Assembly: GCA_031274855.1 (NCBI GenBank) | Contig: JAISPO010000004.1 | Location: forward strand, 1-8,694 | Direction of reading: 5' to 3' | DNA length: 8,694 nt | DNA from: Zoogloeaceae bacterium | GTDB lineage: Bacteria; Pseudomonadota; Gammaproteobacteria; Burkholderiales; Rhodocyclaceae | Part shown: positions 1 to 7,030 of the stretch, piece after piece | How positions within the stretch are numbered: position 1 is the first letter of the stretch | Layout of the letters: each line of letters starts with the position of its first letter | The notes under the pieces: generated by a model | Database searches by the model: none | Told to the model about the DNA's origin: nothing | Seen by the model: only the letters and a program-made list of their open reading frames with translations | Program-made: the position numbers and the translations under genes

Positions 1-2111
1 ACCGGACTGAGATAGCCGAGCGCCGCCGCCGGTATGCCCAGCACATTGTAGATCAAGGCCCAGAACAGGTTTTGACGAATTTTGCCCAGCGTCGCGCGTG
101 ACAGCGCAATCGCATCGGCAACGCCGTTGAGGTCGTTGCGCATCAGGGTGATATCGGCAGTCGCCATTGCCACATCGGAACCCGCGCCCATCGCGAAGGA
201 AACATCGGCGGCGGCCAGCGCGGGCGCGTCGTTAATGCCGTCGCCCGCCATGCCGACCCGATGGCCCCCGCCCTCTGTCTTGAGCTTGCCGATTGCCGCC
301 GCTTTTCCGTCGGGCAAAACATTGGCGGTAAAACGCGCCACGCCTGCGGCATGGGCAATGGCCGCGGCAGTCGCGGCATTGTCGCCGGTGAGCATGACTG
401 TCTCGACGCCCAAACGCTGTAACCGCGCTACTGCCTGCCGCGACGATTCCCGCAGCGGGTCAGCAATGGCAATGGCGCCGAGCCAGCGCCTGCCTTCAGC
501 GACGGCAACGATGCTGGCGGCGGCATTCTGCCAAGGCTGATTTTCCGGCAGCGGCACGCCCCGCTCGGCCAGCCAGTCCGGCGCGCCAACCATGAAGCCG
601 CGCCCGTCGATACTGCCGGTCAGCCCGCGTCCCGCCGTGGCCGCTACGTCCTGCGGCATGGCGAGGTCGACGCCTTCGGCCTTGGCTCGCGCCACGATCG
701 CGGCGGCCAGCGGATGCGTTGATGCCTGTTCCAGACTCGCAGCCATCCGCAGCAGTTCGCGGGATTCAATGGCCTCTGCCGGAAACAAATCAGTGACGGC
801 GGGCCGCCCCTCGGTCAGCGTGCCGGTTTTGTCGACGGCCAGCACGGTGATTTTTTCCGCCAGTTCGAGCGCCTGCGCGTTGCGAATCAGCACGCCCGCC
901 CTCGCCCCCTGACCGGTGCCGACCATGATGGCCGTCGGCGTCGCCAAGCCGAGCGCGCATGGGCAGGCAATCACCAGCACGGCAACGGCATTGATGAGCG
1001 CAGGAGTGAAATCGCCGCCGAAGCCCCACCAGGCCGCGAAAGTGAGCAGCGCAATACCGGCGACAGCGGGCACGAAGACGGCGGCAATCCGGTCGGCCAG
1101 CCGCTGCACGGGCGCTTTCGAGGCTTGCGCCTGTTCGACCAGGCGGATGATGCCGGCCAGCAGCGTGTGCGAGCCGACGCCGGTGGCCTTGCAGCGCAGG
1201 AAGCCGTCGCCGTTCGTCGTCGCCGCATAGACCGCGTCGCCTTGGGCCTTCGCCACCGGCAGGCTTTCGCCAGTCAGCATCGCTTCATCGAGACTGGCGG
1301 AACCTTCGATCACTTCGCCGTCGACCGGCACGGACTCACCGGCGCGCACAACAAACACATCGCCCGGAATCAAGCTGCTAGCCGGAACTTCGACCAGCGT
1401 GCCATCCCGCTCGATATGCGCCATTTGAGGCTGAAGCTGCATCAATGCCTCAATCGCCGCCGTGGTACGCGCTTTGGCGCGCGCTTCCAGAATTTTGCCG
1501 AGCAGCACCAGCGTGATGACAGTGGCTGAGGCTTCAAAATAAACATGCTCGTCGCGGCCCAGCACGGTGACTGCCGCGCTGAATGCCCAAGCCATGCTCG
1601 TGCCGAGCGCGACGAGGACATCCATGTTGCCCGAACCGCCGCGCAGCGCGTTGAAACCGCCGACATAGAAACGCCAGCCGATCCAGAATTGCACCGGCGT
1701 TGCCAACGCGAACTGCCACCAGCGCGGCAACAAGTCGCCATGCGCATTTTCGCCAAACATGAACAGCATTTGAGCGGCGAGCGGCAGCGTCAGCGCGGCC
1801 GCTATCCAGAAGCGCCGCACTTCGGCGCGATAAGCCGCCTGCTTGCGCGCTTTTTCTTCGGCGTGCGTGGCGGCGGTCGAAACCGTGGCCGTAAAGCCGG
1901 TCTCGACGACCGTTGCCAGAATTTTGTCGACATCACTCAACGCCGGCGCGAAGCGCACATAGGCGCGTTCGGCCGCGAGATTGACGGCTGCCTCGACGCC
2001 GGGCAGTTTGTTGAGTTGCTTTTCGATACGCGCAGCGCAAGCGGCGCAGTGCATGCCGCCGATGGCAATTTCGACCGTCGCTGCCTTGCTGACCGGATCC
2101 GGCATGGTCAT
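1..2111 (-). CDS. copA: Copper-translocating P1B-type ATPase, CopA family (3' end cut by window edge)
   Basis: Inner-membrane pump that uses ATP to move Cu+ out of the cytoplasm. Read leftwards from ATG at 2111, the frame is open for 703 codons to the window edge. In order I see: one N-terminal heavy-metal-associated domain with GMHCAAC (residues 19-25), hydrophobic segments, the actuator motif TGES (280-283), the CPC metal site in a membrane helix (383-385), the phosphorylation motif DKTGT with Asp427, the HP motif of the N domain (466-467), GDGINDAP (623-630), and YN (688-689) in the next helix. CPC plus YN is the P1B-1 (Cu+) signature; the final MxxSS helix, about 45 residues, lies off-window. 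It follows the rhodanese stop by 3 bases with no clear Shine-Dalgarno, so translation is probably coupled. A second ATG lies at 2105. It could be the CcoI/FixI pump that feeds cbb3 oxidase, or a detoxifying CopA. The single HMA and lack of a longer Cys-rich N-terminus lean to the CopA form. Confidence 0.95.
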   Translation of the reverse strand, partial: MTMPDPVSKAATVEIAIGGMHCAACAARIEKQLNKLPGVEAAVNLAAERAYVRFAPALSDVDKILATVVETGFTATVSTAATHAEEKARKQAAYRAEVRRFWIAAALTLPLAAQMLFMFGENAHGDLLPRWWQFALATPVQFWIGWRFYVGGFNALRGGSGNMDVLVALGTSMAWAFSAAVTVLGRDEHVYFEASATVITLVLLGKILEARAKARTTAAIEALMQLQPQMAHIERDGTLVEVPASSLIPGDVFVVRAGESVPVDGEVIEGSASLDEAMLTGESLPVAKAQGDAVYAATTNGDGFLRCKATGVGSHTLLAGIIRLVEQAQASKAPVQRLADRIAAVFVPAVAGIALLTFAAWWGFGGDFTPALINAVAVLVIACPCALGLATPTAIMVGTGQGARAGVLIRNAQALELAEKITVLAVDKTGTLTEGRPAVTDLFPAEAIESRELLRMAASLEQASTHPLAAAIVARAKAEGVDLAMPQDVAATAGRGLTGSIDGRGFMVGAPDWLAERGVPLPENQPWQNAAASIVAVAEGRRWLGAIAIADPLRESSRQAVARLQRLGVETVMLTGDNAATAAAIAHAAGVARFTANVLPDGKAAAIGKLKTEGGGHRVGMAGDGINDAPALAAADVSFAMGAGSDVAMATADITLMRNDLNGVADAIALSRATLGKIRQNLFWALIYNVLGIPAAALGYLSP

Positions 2112-2114
2112 CGC

Positions 2115-2495
2115 TTAAGTGAAGTCGATGGGCGCGGGCTTCTTCGTGGGACGGCCTTCGCTTTGCCAGACATCAAAGCCGCCGGTCATCGACACCACAT
2201 TGCCGTAACCGATTTTCTGCAACTGCACGGCGGACAACGCAGAGCGCCCGCCGCTGCGGCAATAGACGAGGAAAGCGCTGGACTTGTCGGCGCACTCCGG
2301 CATGGTGCCGATTTTGAACTCCAGCACGCCGCGCGGAATGTTGATCGCGTTGGGCAAATGACCGGCCGCGTATTCGTCGTATTCGCGCACGTCGAGGACG
2401 ACGCACTTGCCGAGCATGGCTTGCGCGCTCGCGGTATCGACTTCGTTGATTTTGCTTCTGGCTTCGGCAACCAGATCGTGAGGGGTCAGGGCCAT
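2115..2495 (-). CDS. Single-domain rhodanese-like sulfurtransferase
   Basis: A 126-residue, probably cytoplasmic rhodanese. Family members carry sulfane sulfur as a persulfide on one cysteine. The active-site loop is complete, C79-R-S-G-G-R-S85, preceded by the usual hydrophobic FLVY strand. The CH2A-like stretch VVLDVRE (32-38), the GHLPNAINIPRG segment (45-56) and the C-terminal GGFDVW are all present, so the protein looks intact and catalytically competent. Start ATG at 2495 is supported by GGAGA 5 bases upstream. It sits 57 bases after the DsbD_2-type membrane-protein gene and 3 bases before copA. The A+T-richer gap 2496-2552 holds TAAAAT (minus strand, 2537-2532), a possible -10 without a convincing -35, so a minor internal promoter cannot be excluded. 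The natural sulfur donor and acceptor cannot be read from sequence. A link to copper thiolate chemistry is an inference from context only. Confidence 0.93.
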   Translation of the reverse strand: MALTPHDLVAEARSKINEVDTASAQAMLGKCVVLDVREYDEYAAGHLPNAINIPRGVLEFKIGTMPECADKSSAFLVYCRSGGRSALSAVQLQKIGYGNVVSMTGGFDVWQSEGRPTKKPAPIDFT

Positions 2496-2552
2496 TGTTC
2501 TCTCCGCGGGATTGATGATGAGGAACTGCTAATTTTACGTCTTTAACCTGCG

Positions 2553-3233
2553 TCAGAGCAGCATCGCCATTTTCACGGCATTGAAAAGGCCGTACAGACC
2601 GAAGCCCAGAACCAGCAAACCGGCGGCGATGCGCGCCGCCCGCGCTTGCGCGAAGCGCCGGAAGCGCGAGAGCAACATACCGGCAAGCAGCAAATTGGGC
2701 AGAGTGCCCAAGCCGAATACGGCCATCGCCAACGCCCCGCGCGTCGCGGAGCCGGACACCAGCGTATTGGCCAGCACGCTATAAACCAGCCCGCAAGGCA
2801 GCCAGCCCCAGAGCATCCCAAGCGGCAACGCTTGCGCGGCGCCACGTACCGGCAGAAAGCGGCGCGTCAGCGGTTGTATCCGCCGCCAAAGCGTTTGGCC
2901 TGCCCGTTCGACGAAAGCCAGGCTGCGCGTAAAACCCATCAGGTAAAAACCCAGGGCAATCAGCATCAGGCTGGCGAGGATATAGAAGGCAAGCTGAACT
3001 TTGGCGACCGGCCCGAAGGCGAGGCCCAATCCGCCAATGGCGCCGACCAAGGCACCGGCAGCCGCGTAACTGAGGATGCGGCCCAAGTTGTAAGCCAGAT
3101 GCAGCGGCCAGCCCGCCCGTTCGCCGGATACCTGCGCGGCCAGCGCGCCGACGATGCCGCCGCACATGCCGACGCAATGCGTGCCGCCGAGCAGCCCGAC
3201 CAGAAAGATCGCTACATAGCCGGTCTCGGACAA
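2553..3233 (-). CDS. TauE/SafE-like (DsbD_2-type) membrane protein with HCxxMCGG motif
   Basis: A 226-residue polytopic inner-membrane protein with about six hydrophobic segments. The first helix carries GGTHCVGMCGG (H19, C20, M23, C24) and a later one WLPCG (C147). Paired cysteines in helices of this type are typical of the cytochrome c biogenesis/DsbD_2-like family (Pfam PF13386), usually annotated as sulfite exporter TauE/SafE family. Members are often found beside cbb3 oxidase and copper ATPase genes, where a metal or thiol-redox role is suspected; sulfite export is not supported by anything here. The start is TTG at 3233: an in-frame TAA, which is also the hemN stop, lies 6 bases upstream, no ATG gives the normal N-terminus, and the TTG start yields the expected short leader before helix 1. 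AAGG lies about 11 bases upstream. The 3-base spacing after hemN indicates one transcript and probably coupled translation. Confidence 0.88.
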   Translation of the reverse strand: MSETGYVAIFLVGLLGGTHCVGMCGGIVGALAAQVSGERAGWPLHLAYNLGRILSYAAAGALVGAIGGLGLAFGPVAKVQLAFYILASLMLIALGFYLMGFTRSLAFVERAGQTLWRRIQPLTRRFLPVRGAAQALPLGMLWGWLPCGLVYSVLANTLVSGSATRGALAMAVFGLGTLPNLLLAGMLLSRFRRFAQARAARIAAGLLVLGFGLYGLFNAVKMAMLL

Positions 3234-3236
3234 CGC

Positions 3237-4631
3237 TTAAATGACCTTGGAATAGCGCCGCCGCTCGCGGTCGGCGCGGAGATGGCGGTCGAACACCATG
3301 GCAATCGCCCGCACCAGCATACGCCCCTTGGGCAGCACGCTGATCCGGCGATCATCGACCCGCAGCAATTCGGCTTCTTCCATCGGCTTGAGATCCACCA
3401 GCTCAGGCGCGAAGTAGGATTTGAAGTCGATCAAATGGGCAATCTCAATCGCTTCCAGCGACAGTTCAAAATGGCACATCAGCGCTTGAATGATGGAACG
3501 CCGCAGCAGATCGTCGGCAGTCAGTTCCATGCCCCGCATGACGGGCAGCACGCCGTTGTCGATGGCCGCGTAATACTCGTCGAGCGTGCGGAAGTTCTGG
3601 CAGTACGTCGGCCCGACCTTGCTGATCGCCGAAACGCCGAAGGCCAGCAGATCGGCCTCGGCATAGGTGGAATAGCCCTGAAAGTTGCGATGCAGCCGCC
3701 CCTGACGCTGCGCCACGGCCAGCTCGTCCTCAGGCTTGGCGAAGTGATCCATGCCGATGAAAACATAACCCGCATCGGTCAGACGGCGAATCGCCGTTTG
3801 CAGAATCTGCAAACGGGCGTCGGGCGAAGGCAACTCGGCTTCGTTAATGCGGCGCTGCGGCTTGAAATGCGCCGGCAGGTGCGCGTAGTTGTAGACCGAG
3901 AGGCGATCCGGCGAGAACTTGAGCACCTCGTCGAGCGTGTGATTAAAACTGTCGACGCTCTGCTTGGGCAGCCCGTACATCAGATCCACTGAAACCGATT
4001 TGAAACCGAACTCGCGCGCCGCCTCAATCACCTCGCGGGTTTCTTCGAGCGACTGAATGCGATTGATGGCCGATTGCACCGCAGGCTCGAAATCCTGCAC
4101 GCCAACACTCATGCGGTTGAAGGCCAACTCGGCCAGCAGCTTGACCGTCTGCCGATTGACTTTGCGCGGATCGACCTCAATCGAATACTCGCCATCGGGC
4201 AGAAGCCGGAAATGCTTGCGGGTGAGATCCATCAAGCGGCGCATTTCATCGTCGGCCAAAAAGGTCGGCGTGCCGCCGCCCCAATGCAGTTGAATCACGT
4301 CATGGCTGCCGTCGAGAGCGGTCGCCTGCATGTCGAGTTCGCGCCCAAGGTACTTGATGTACTTGGCGGAGCGTCCGTGATCCTTGGTGATGATCTTGTT
4401 ACAGCCGCAGTAGTAGCAGATCGTGTTACAGAAGGGGATATGGACGTATAATGACAACGCACGACTGATTCCGCCTATCGTGCGCCGCCCAAGCCATGAG
4501 CGATAAGTCTCGGCATTGAAGGTTTCTGCAAGTCGATCGGCAGTGGGGTAGGAAGTGTACCGCGGTCCATTGACGTCGAAGCGACGAACGAGTTGCGGAT
4601 CAAAAACGAGCTCTTGGAAATTACTTAACAT
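3237..4631 (-). CDS. hemN: Oxygen-independent coproporphyrinogen III oxidase (dehydrogenase)
   Basis: Radical-SAM enzyme that decarboxylates coproporphyrinogen III to protoporphyrinogen IX without oxygen, the anaerobic step of haem synthesis in the cytoplasm. It has 464 residues (E. coli HemN 457). The cluster motif is C68-x3-C72-x2-C75-x-C77, with the same spacing as E. coli C62/C66/C69/C71; it follows HIPF, as in the family. GPRYTSYPTA near residue 22 and GGGTPTF in the SAM-binding region are conserved, and the HemN C-terminal domain is complete. The start could be ATG at 4631 or GTG directly before it at 4634; I prefer ATG. Neither has a strong ribosome-binding site. It is the first gene of the minus-strand operon and diverges from fnr. 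The FNR box centred 80 bases upstream of the ATG would suit class II activation with a transcript start near 4670 (inference). Confidence 0.96.
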   Translation of the reverse strand: MLSNFQELVFDPQLVRRFDVNGPRYTSYPTADRLAETFNAETYRSWLGRRTIGGISRALSLYVHIPFCNTICYYCGCNKIITKDHGRSAKYIKYLGRELDMQATALDGSHDVIQLHWGGGTPTFLADDEMRRLMDLTRKHFRLLPDGEYSIEVDPRKVNRQTVKLLAELAFNRMSVGVQDFEPAVQSAINRIQSLEETREVIEAAREFGFKSVSVDLMYGLPKQSVDSFNHTLDEVLKFSPDRLSVYNYAHLPAHFKPQRRINEAELPSPDARLQILQTAIRRLTDAGYVFIGMDHFAKPEDELAVAQRQGRLHRNFQGYSTYAEADLLAFGVSAISKVGPTYCQNFRTLDEYYAAIDNGVLPVMRGMELTADDLLRRSIIQALMCHFELSLEAIEIAHLIDFKSYFAPELVDLKPMEEAELLRVDDRRISVLPKGRMLVRAIAMVFDRHLRADRERRRYSKVI

Positions 4632-4653
4632 CACGGAATAGGGATAGGTGCTG

Positions 4654-5484
4654 ATGGGCGCAAGCAGCGAGGGGCAAAGATGCCGGAACCACGACGATGG
4701 GACCTTGACTCAGATCAAAGGCTCTGGTGACCACGGCGCGAAGCAAAACGTCATACACCTCACCATCTCCCCACCCAAGACTTCCTGCGCCTGCTCTCAA
4801 TGCAGCCTGCGCGAAATCTGCCTTCCTCACGGGCTTTCCGAAAAAGAAATCCTCAAGCTCGACACCACGGTCGCTACTCGCCGCCGCCTCAAGCGCGGCC
4901 AGCATCTATATCGCGCCGGCGAGTCTTTCGAAGCGCTCTATGCCATCAAGACCGGCTTCTTCAAAACCGACACCCTGCTCGAAGACGGGCGCGATCAAGT
5001 CACCGGCTTCCAGATGGCCGGCGAAATTCTCGGCATGGATGGCATCAGCGCCGAAAACCACACCTGTAACGCTGTCGCCCTCGAGGACAGCGAAGTCTGC
5101 ATCATCCCCTTCGCGCAACTCGAAAACCTGCTGCGCGAAATTCAGACGCTGCAACATCACTTCCACCAAGTCATGAGCCGCGAAATCGTGCGCGACCACA
5201 GCATCATGATGCTGCTCGGCACGATGCGCGCGGAAGAGCGCCTGGCCGCCTTCCTGCTGAACCTGTCGCAACGCTTCACGGCGCGGGGCTATTCGCCGCA
5301 GGAATTCCACCTGCGCATGACCCGCGAAGAAATCGGCTCCTATCTCGGCCTCAAGCTGGAAACCGTCAGCCGCGTTTTTTCGCGCTTCCAGGAAGAAGGC
5401 TTCATCAGCGTTCAGCAAAAACACATCCGAATTCTCAACATCGCGCCGCTCAAACAACTGCTGGCGCATCCGCAGCAACCCTGA
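4654..5484 (+). CDS. fnr: FNR-type oxygen-sensing transcriptional regulator (Crp/Fnr family)
   Basis: Cytoplasmic regulator whose 4Fe-4S cluster is lost in oxygen; with its cluster it dimerises and binds TTGAT-N4-ATCAA sites. Counting from ATG 4654, the cluster ligands are C47, C50, C56 and C149. Their spacing matches E. coli FNR C20, C23, C29 and C122 exactly, including 93 residues between the last two. The cyclic-nucleotide-like barrel, a dimerisation helix with AEERLAAFLLNLS, and the helix-turn-helix follow. The recognition helix has E236-T-V-S239-R240, the FNR ExxSR signature. The start is uncertain: GTG 4648, ATG 4654 (AGGGA 9 bases upstream) or TTG 4705 are the in-frame options. ATG gives about 27 more residues before the first ligand than E. 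coli FNR has, and no start codon lies where the usual N-terminus would begin. The stop at 5484 abuts repeat copy A. Confidence 0.95.
   Translation: MGASSEGQRCRNHDDGTLTQIKGSGDHGAKQNVIHLTISPPKTSCACSQCSLREICLPHGLSEKEILKLDTTVATRRRLKRGQHLYRAGESFEALYAIKTGFFKTDTLLEDGRDQVTGFQMAGEILGMDGISAENHTCNAVALEDSEVCIIPFAQLENLLREIQTLQHHFHQVMSREIVRDHSIMMLLGTMRAEERLAAFLLNLSQRFTARGYSPQEFHLRMTREEIGSYLGLKLETVSRVFSRFQEEGFISVQQKHIRILNIAPLKQLLAHPQQP
4705..4718. promoter_or_regulatory. FNR box between hemN and fnr
   Basis: TTGAC-TCAG-ATCAA matches the FNR consensus TTGAT-N4-ATCAA at 9 of 10 positions. Its centre, 4711.5, is 80 bases upstream of the hemN ATG. If bound at -41.5, hemN transcription would start near 4670, and the -10 position would be CATCTT (minus strand 4682-4677), only a 3/6 match to TATAAT, as in some activator-dependent promoters. 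On the plus strand the box lies within the fnr frame, downstream of the preferred ATG and coinciding with the alternative TTG start, so it may also serve autoregulation. The sequence match is seen; the regulatory roles are inferred. Confidence 0.7.
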
Positions 5485-5485
5485 G

Positions 5486-5584
5486 CAGGCTACAGGTTTC
5501 AGGGTTCAGCAAAGTTTGTTGAGGCTCGCGTATCGAGCCTCAACACCAAAAACTGTAACCTGGACCCTGTAACCTGAATCCTGA
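5486..5584. repeat. Heptad-armed palindromic intergenic repeat, copy A
   Basis: This fills the whole gap between the convergent fnr and flavoprotein stop codons. Left arm: three CAGGNTN-type heptads plus CAG (5486-5509). Then an 8-base spacer, a hairpin (5518-5544), another 8-base spacer, and a right arm starting CTG (5553) with four heptads of the reverse-complement type, AACCTGG, ACCCTGT, AACCTGA and ATCCTGA (5557-5584). The arms are complementary to one another, so the element can fold as one long imperfect hairpin. It closely matches copy B (7487-7613) in the same orientation, but has fewer heptads in each arm. No coding potential is evident. I do not recognise it as a named repeat family. 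Confidence 0.9.
5518..5544. terminator. Core hairpin of repeat copy A, possible bidirectional terminator
   Basis: GTTGAGGCTCG and CGAGCCTCAAC form a perfect 11-bp stem around a 5-base loop, CGTAT. It lies between two convergent genes, where a bidirectional terminator would be expected. On the minus strand it is followed by AAACTTTG and on the plus strand by ACCAAAAA, so neither side has a classical U-tract. Termination is therefore plausible, but could instead depend on Rho. Confidence 0.45.
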
Positions 5585-6829
5585 CTACTCCGGCAAGGCG
5601 ATCTTGCCGTCTTTGCTGAACTGATAATCGCGGAAGATGTGTTCCGCCGCCAGCAGCTCGTAGCTGCCGTCGGGACGGCGACGCGAGGTATCTTTCAGGC
5701 GGTAGGCGTAGTGGCCGCAAGTCCAGCACTCGAAGTTGCGCATGTGTGTGCACAGGCAGGTCTTTTCCCGCACCGACACTTTGCGCGCTTCGGGATGCGC
5801 GGCCACTTCGCGGTTGTAAGCCTTGATGTAGTCGCAGGATCCGTTGACGTCGAGCAGATAACCGAACGCCTCGCAATTCGGGCGGATGCCGTCGCCGATG
5901 GCCGGGCTGCTTTTCAGCATACGCATCAAATAGCCGGTCGGCGAAACGCCGTTCACTTCGATATCTTCTTCGCTGGACTTGAAATACTCCTGCTGCACAT
6001 CTTCAGGCAGGCCGCACTCGCGGGCCACGGTGAATCGGGTGGCGACCTGAACCGCAGCAGCGCCCTGTTCAAGAAAATGGGTCGCATCGGTGCCAGTGAA
6101 AATGCCACCGGCAGGAATCAGGGCCATGTTCAATCCCTCGGCCTTCTGCCATGCGGCGATCTCGGCAACAATGGCGGCCAGATCGTACTGCGCCCAATCC
6201 GCGCCAAAACCCAGATGGCCGCCGGCCAGCGGCCCTTCGATGACGACATAATCCGGCAGCCTGTTCAGGCGCGCGCTCTTGCGCAGGAAAAGTTGCAAGG
6301 CGCGCAGGGATGAAACGATGATGCCCAGTTGGGCATGACGAAACCGCGGGTGATCTTCGATGAGCGCAAACGAGCCGAGATGCAGACCGGCAGCCAGCGT
6401 GATGCCGTCGATTCCCGCATCGAGCGCCGCCCGCAAGCGAACGCGCAAAGTTTCCTTGGGCGCGTTCATGGTCAGCTTTTCCATGCAGTTGATGAAAATC
6501 ATGCCGTCGCCGCGCTTCTCGTCCATGGCGCGGCCGACATGCAGGCGGGTCGCCTCGTCCAGATGACCCAGATCGAATTGTGCGCTCGATTTGTCGCTGT
6601 TGGCGACGTTGTATTTGTAGCGCTTGAGCCTTTCCTTGACGAAACTGGTCTTGAAGTACCGATCCGCGACGGTATGCACCATCGCATCGGAAATATGCCC
6701 GACACCGCCCAATCTTGCCGCCTCGAGCGCCAATTCGACAGTCGAAATATCCACGCCCATGCCGCCAATGACAATCGGCACCAGCTCGCGGCCCGCAAGT
6801 TTCAGACGGAAATCATCAACACATTTCAT
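5585..6829 (-). CDS. Nitronate monooxygenase/FabK-like FMN oxidoreductase with Cys-rich C-terminus
   Basis: A 414-residue flavoprotein of the nitronate monooxygenase (2-nitropropane dioxygenase, Pfam PF03060) TIM-barrel family. Supporting motifs are the N-terminal PIVIGGMGVDIS strand-loop, EGPLAGGH (198-205), which resembles the family's FMN/active-site loop, and IPAGGIFTG (238-246) with QVATRF (261-266), the usual phosphate-binding end of the barrel. Family members oxidise nitronates or act as NAD(P)H:quinone or enoyl reductases; which applies cannot be told here. The last ~100 residues hold six cysteines (319, 332, 358, 360, 368, 371), with CLC and CWTC, suggesting a metal or Fe-S site not typical of the core family. 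The start ATG 6829 is chosen because AGGAGG (minus 6844-6839) lies 9 bases upstream; the frame extends to 6877, but that start has no such site. It converges with fnr and diverges from the universal stress gene. Its physiological substrate is unknown. Confidence 0.85.
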   Translation of the reverse strand: MKCVDDFRLKLAGRELVPIVIGGMGVDISTVELALEAARLGGVGHISDAMVHTVADRYFKTSFVKERLKRYKYNVANSDKSSAQFDLGHLDEATRLHVGRAMDEKRGDGMIFINCMEKLTMNAPKETLRVRLRAALDAGIDGITLAAGLHLGSFALIEDHPRFRHAQLGIIVSSLRALQLFLRKSARLNRLPDYVVIEGPLAGGHLGFGADWAQYDLAAIVAEIAAWQKAEGLNMALIPAGGIFTGTDATHFLEQGAAAVQVATRFTVARECGLPEDVQQEYFKSSEEDIEVNGVSPTGYLMRMLKSSPAIGDGIRPNCEAFGYLLDVNGSCDYIKAYNREVAAHPEARKVSVREKTCLCTHMRNFECWTCGHYAYRLKDTSRRRPDGSYELLAAEHIFRDYQFSKDGKIALPE

Positions 6830-6838
6830 TCGTTCCGC

Positions 6839-6844
6839 CCTCCT
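6839..6844 (-). promoter_or_regulatory. Ribosome-binding site that fixes the flavoprotein start
   Basis: AGGAGG on the minus strand, 9 bases before ATG 6829. It argues for the 414-residue product over the 430-residue reading from 6877. Confidence 0.8.
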
Positions 6845-7030
6845 GCGGCTGTCTTCGCTCCGAAAGCACGGAAGCACAATTTTGTAATAATAGCCGATCC
6901 CTTCTCCGAAAGGGCTGCAGCAACCGGCAATGTATCGGTTATGATTACTCCCTGAGACTTATTTCACATATTGATGCGTCTCGATGGGTATTAATGTAGT
7001 CATGTTCCCGGCAGCATGGCGCATGCCTTG

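Noticed and set aside
1545..2546. 333-codon plus-strand open frame opposite copA and the rhodanese
   Set aside because: It is complementary to the HMA and first membrane part of copA and all of the rhodanese, with low-complexity Arg/Ala/His composition and no domain. It is a shadow frame.
2646..3992. 448-codon plus-strand open frame opposite the DsbD_2-type membrane protein and hemN
   Set aside because: It is antisense to two well-recognised genes, rich in Arg, Gln and His, and has no recognisable domain. It is a by-product of high GC content and codon use in the real genes.
5499..5876. 125-codon minus-strand frame running from the flavoprotein 3' end into repeat copy A
   Set aside because: It is a different frame of the flavoprotein gene reading into a non-coding repeat, Arg/Leu-rich, with no domain.
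6489..6502. TTGAT-GAAA-ATCAT, a 9/10 FNR-like match
   Set aside because: It lies deep inside the flavoprotein coding sequence, far from any gene start. About one match of this quality per several windows is expected by chance.
6971..6984. TTGAT-GCGT-CTCGA as an FNR site for the universal stress gene
   Set aside because: Only 8/10, with a poor second half-site, and the sequence 30 bases downstream has no -10 element.
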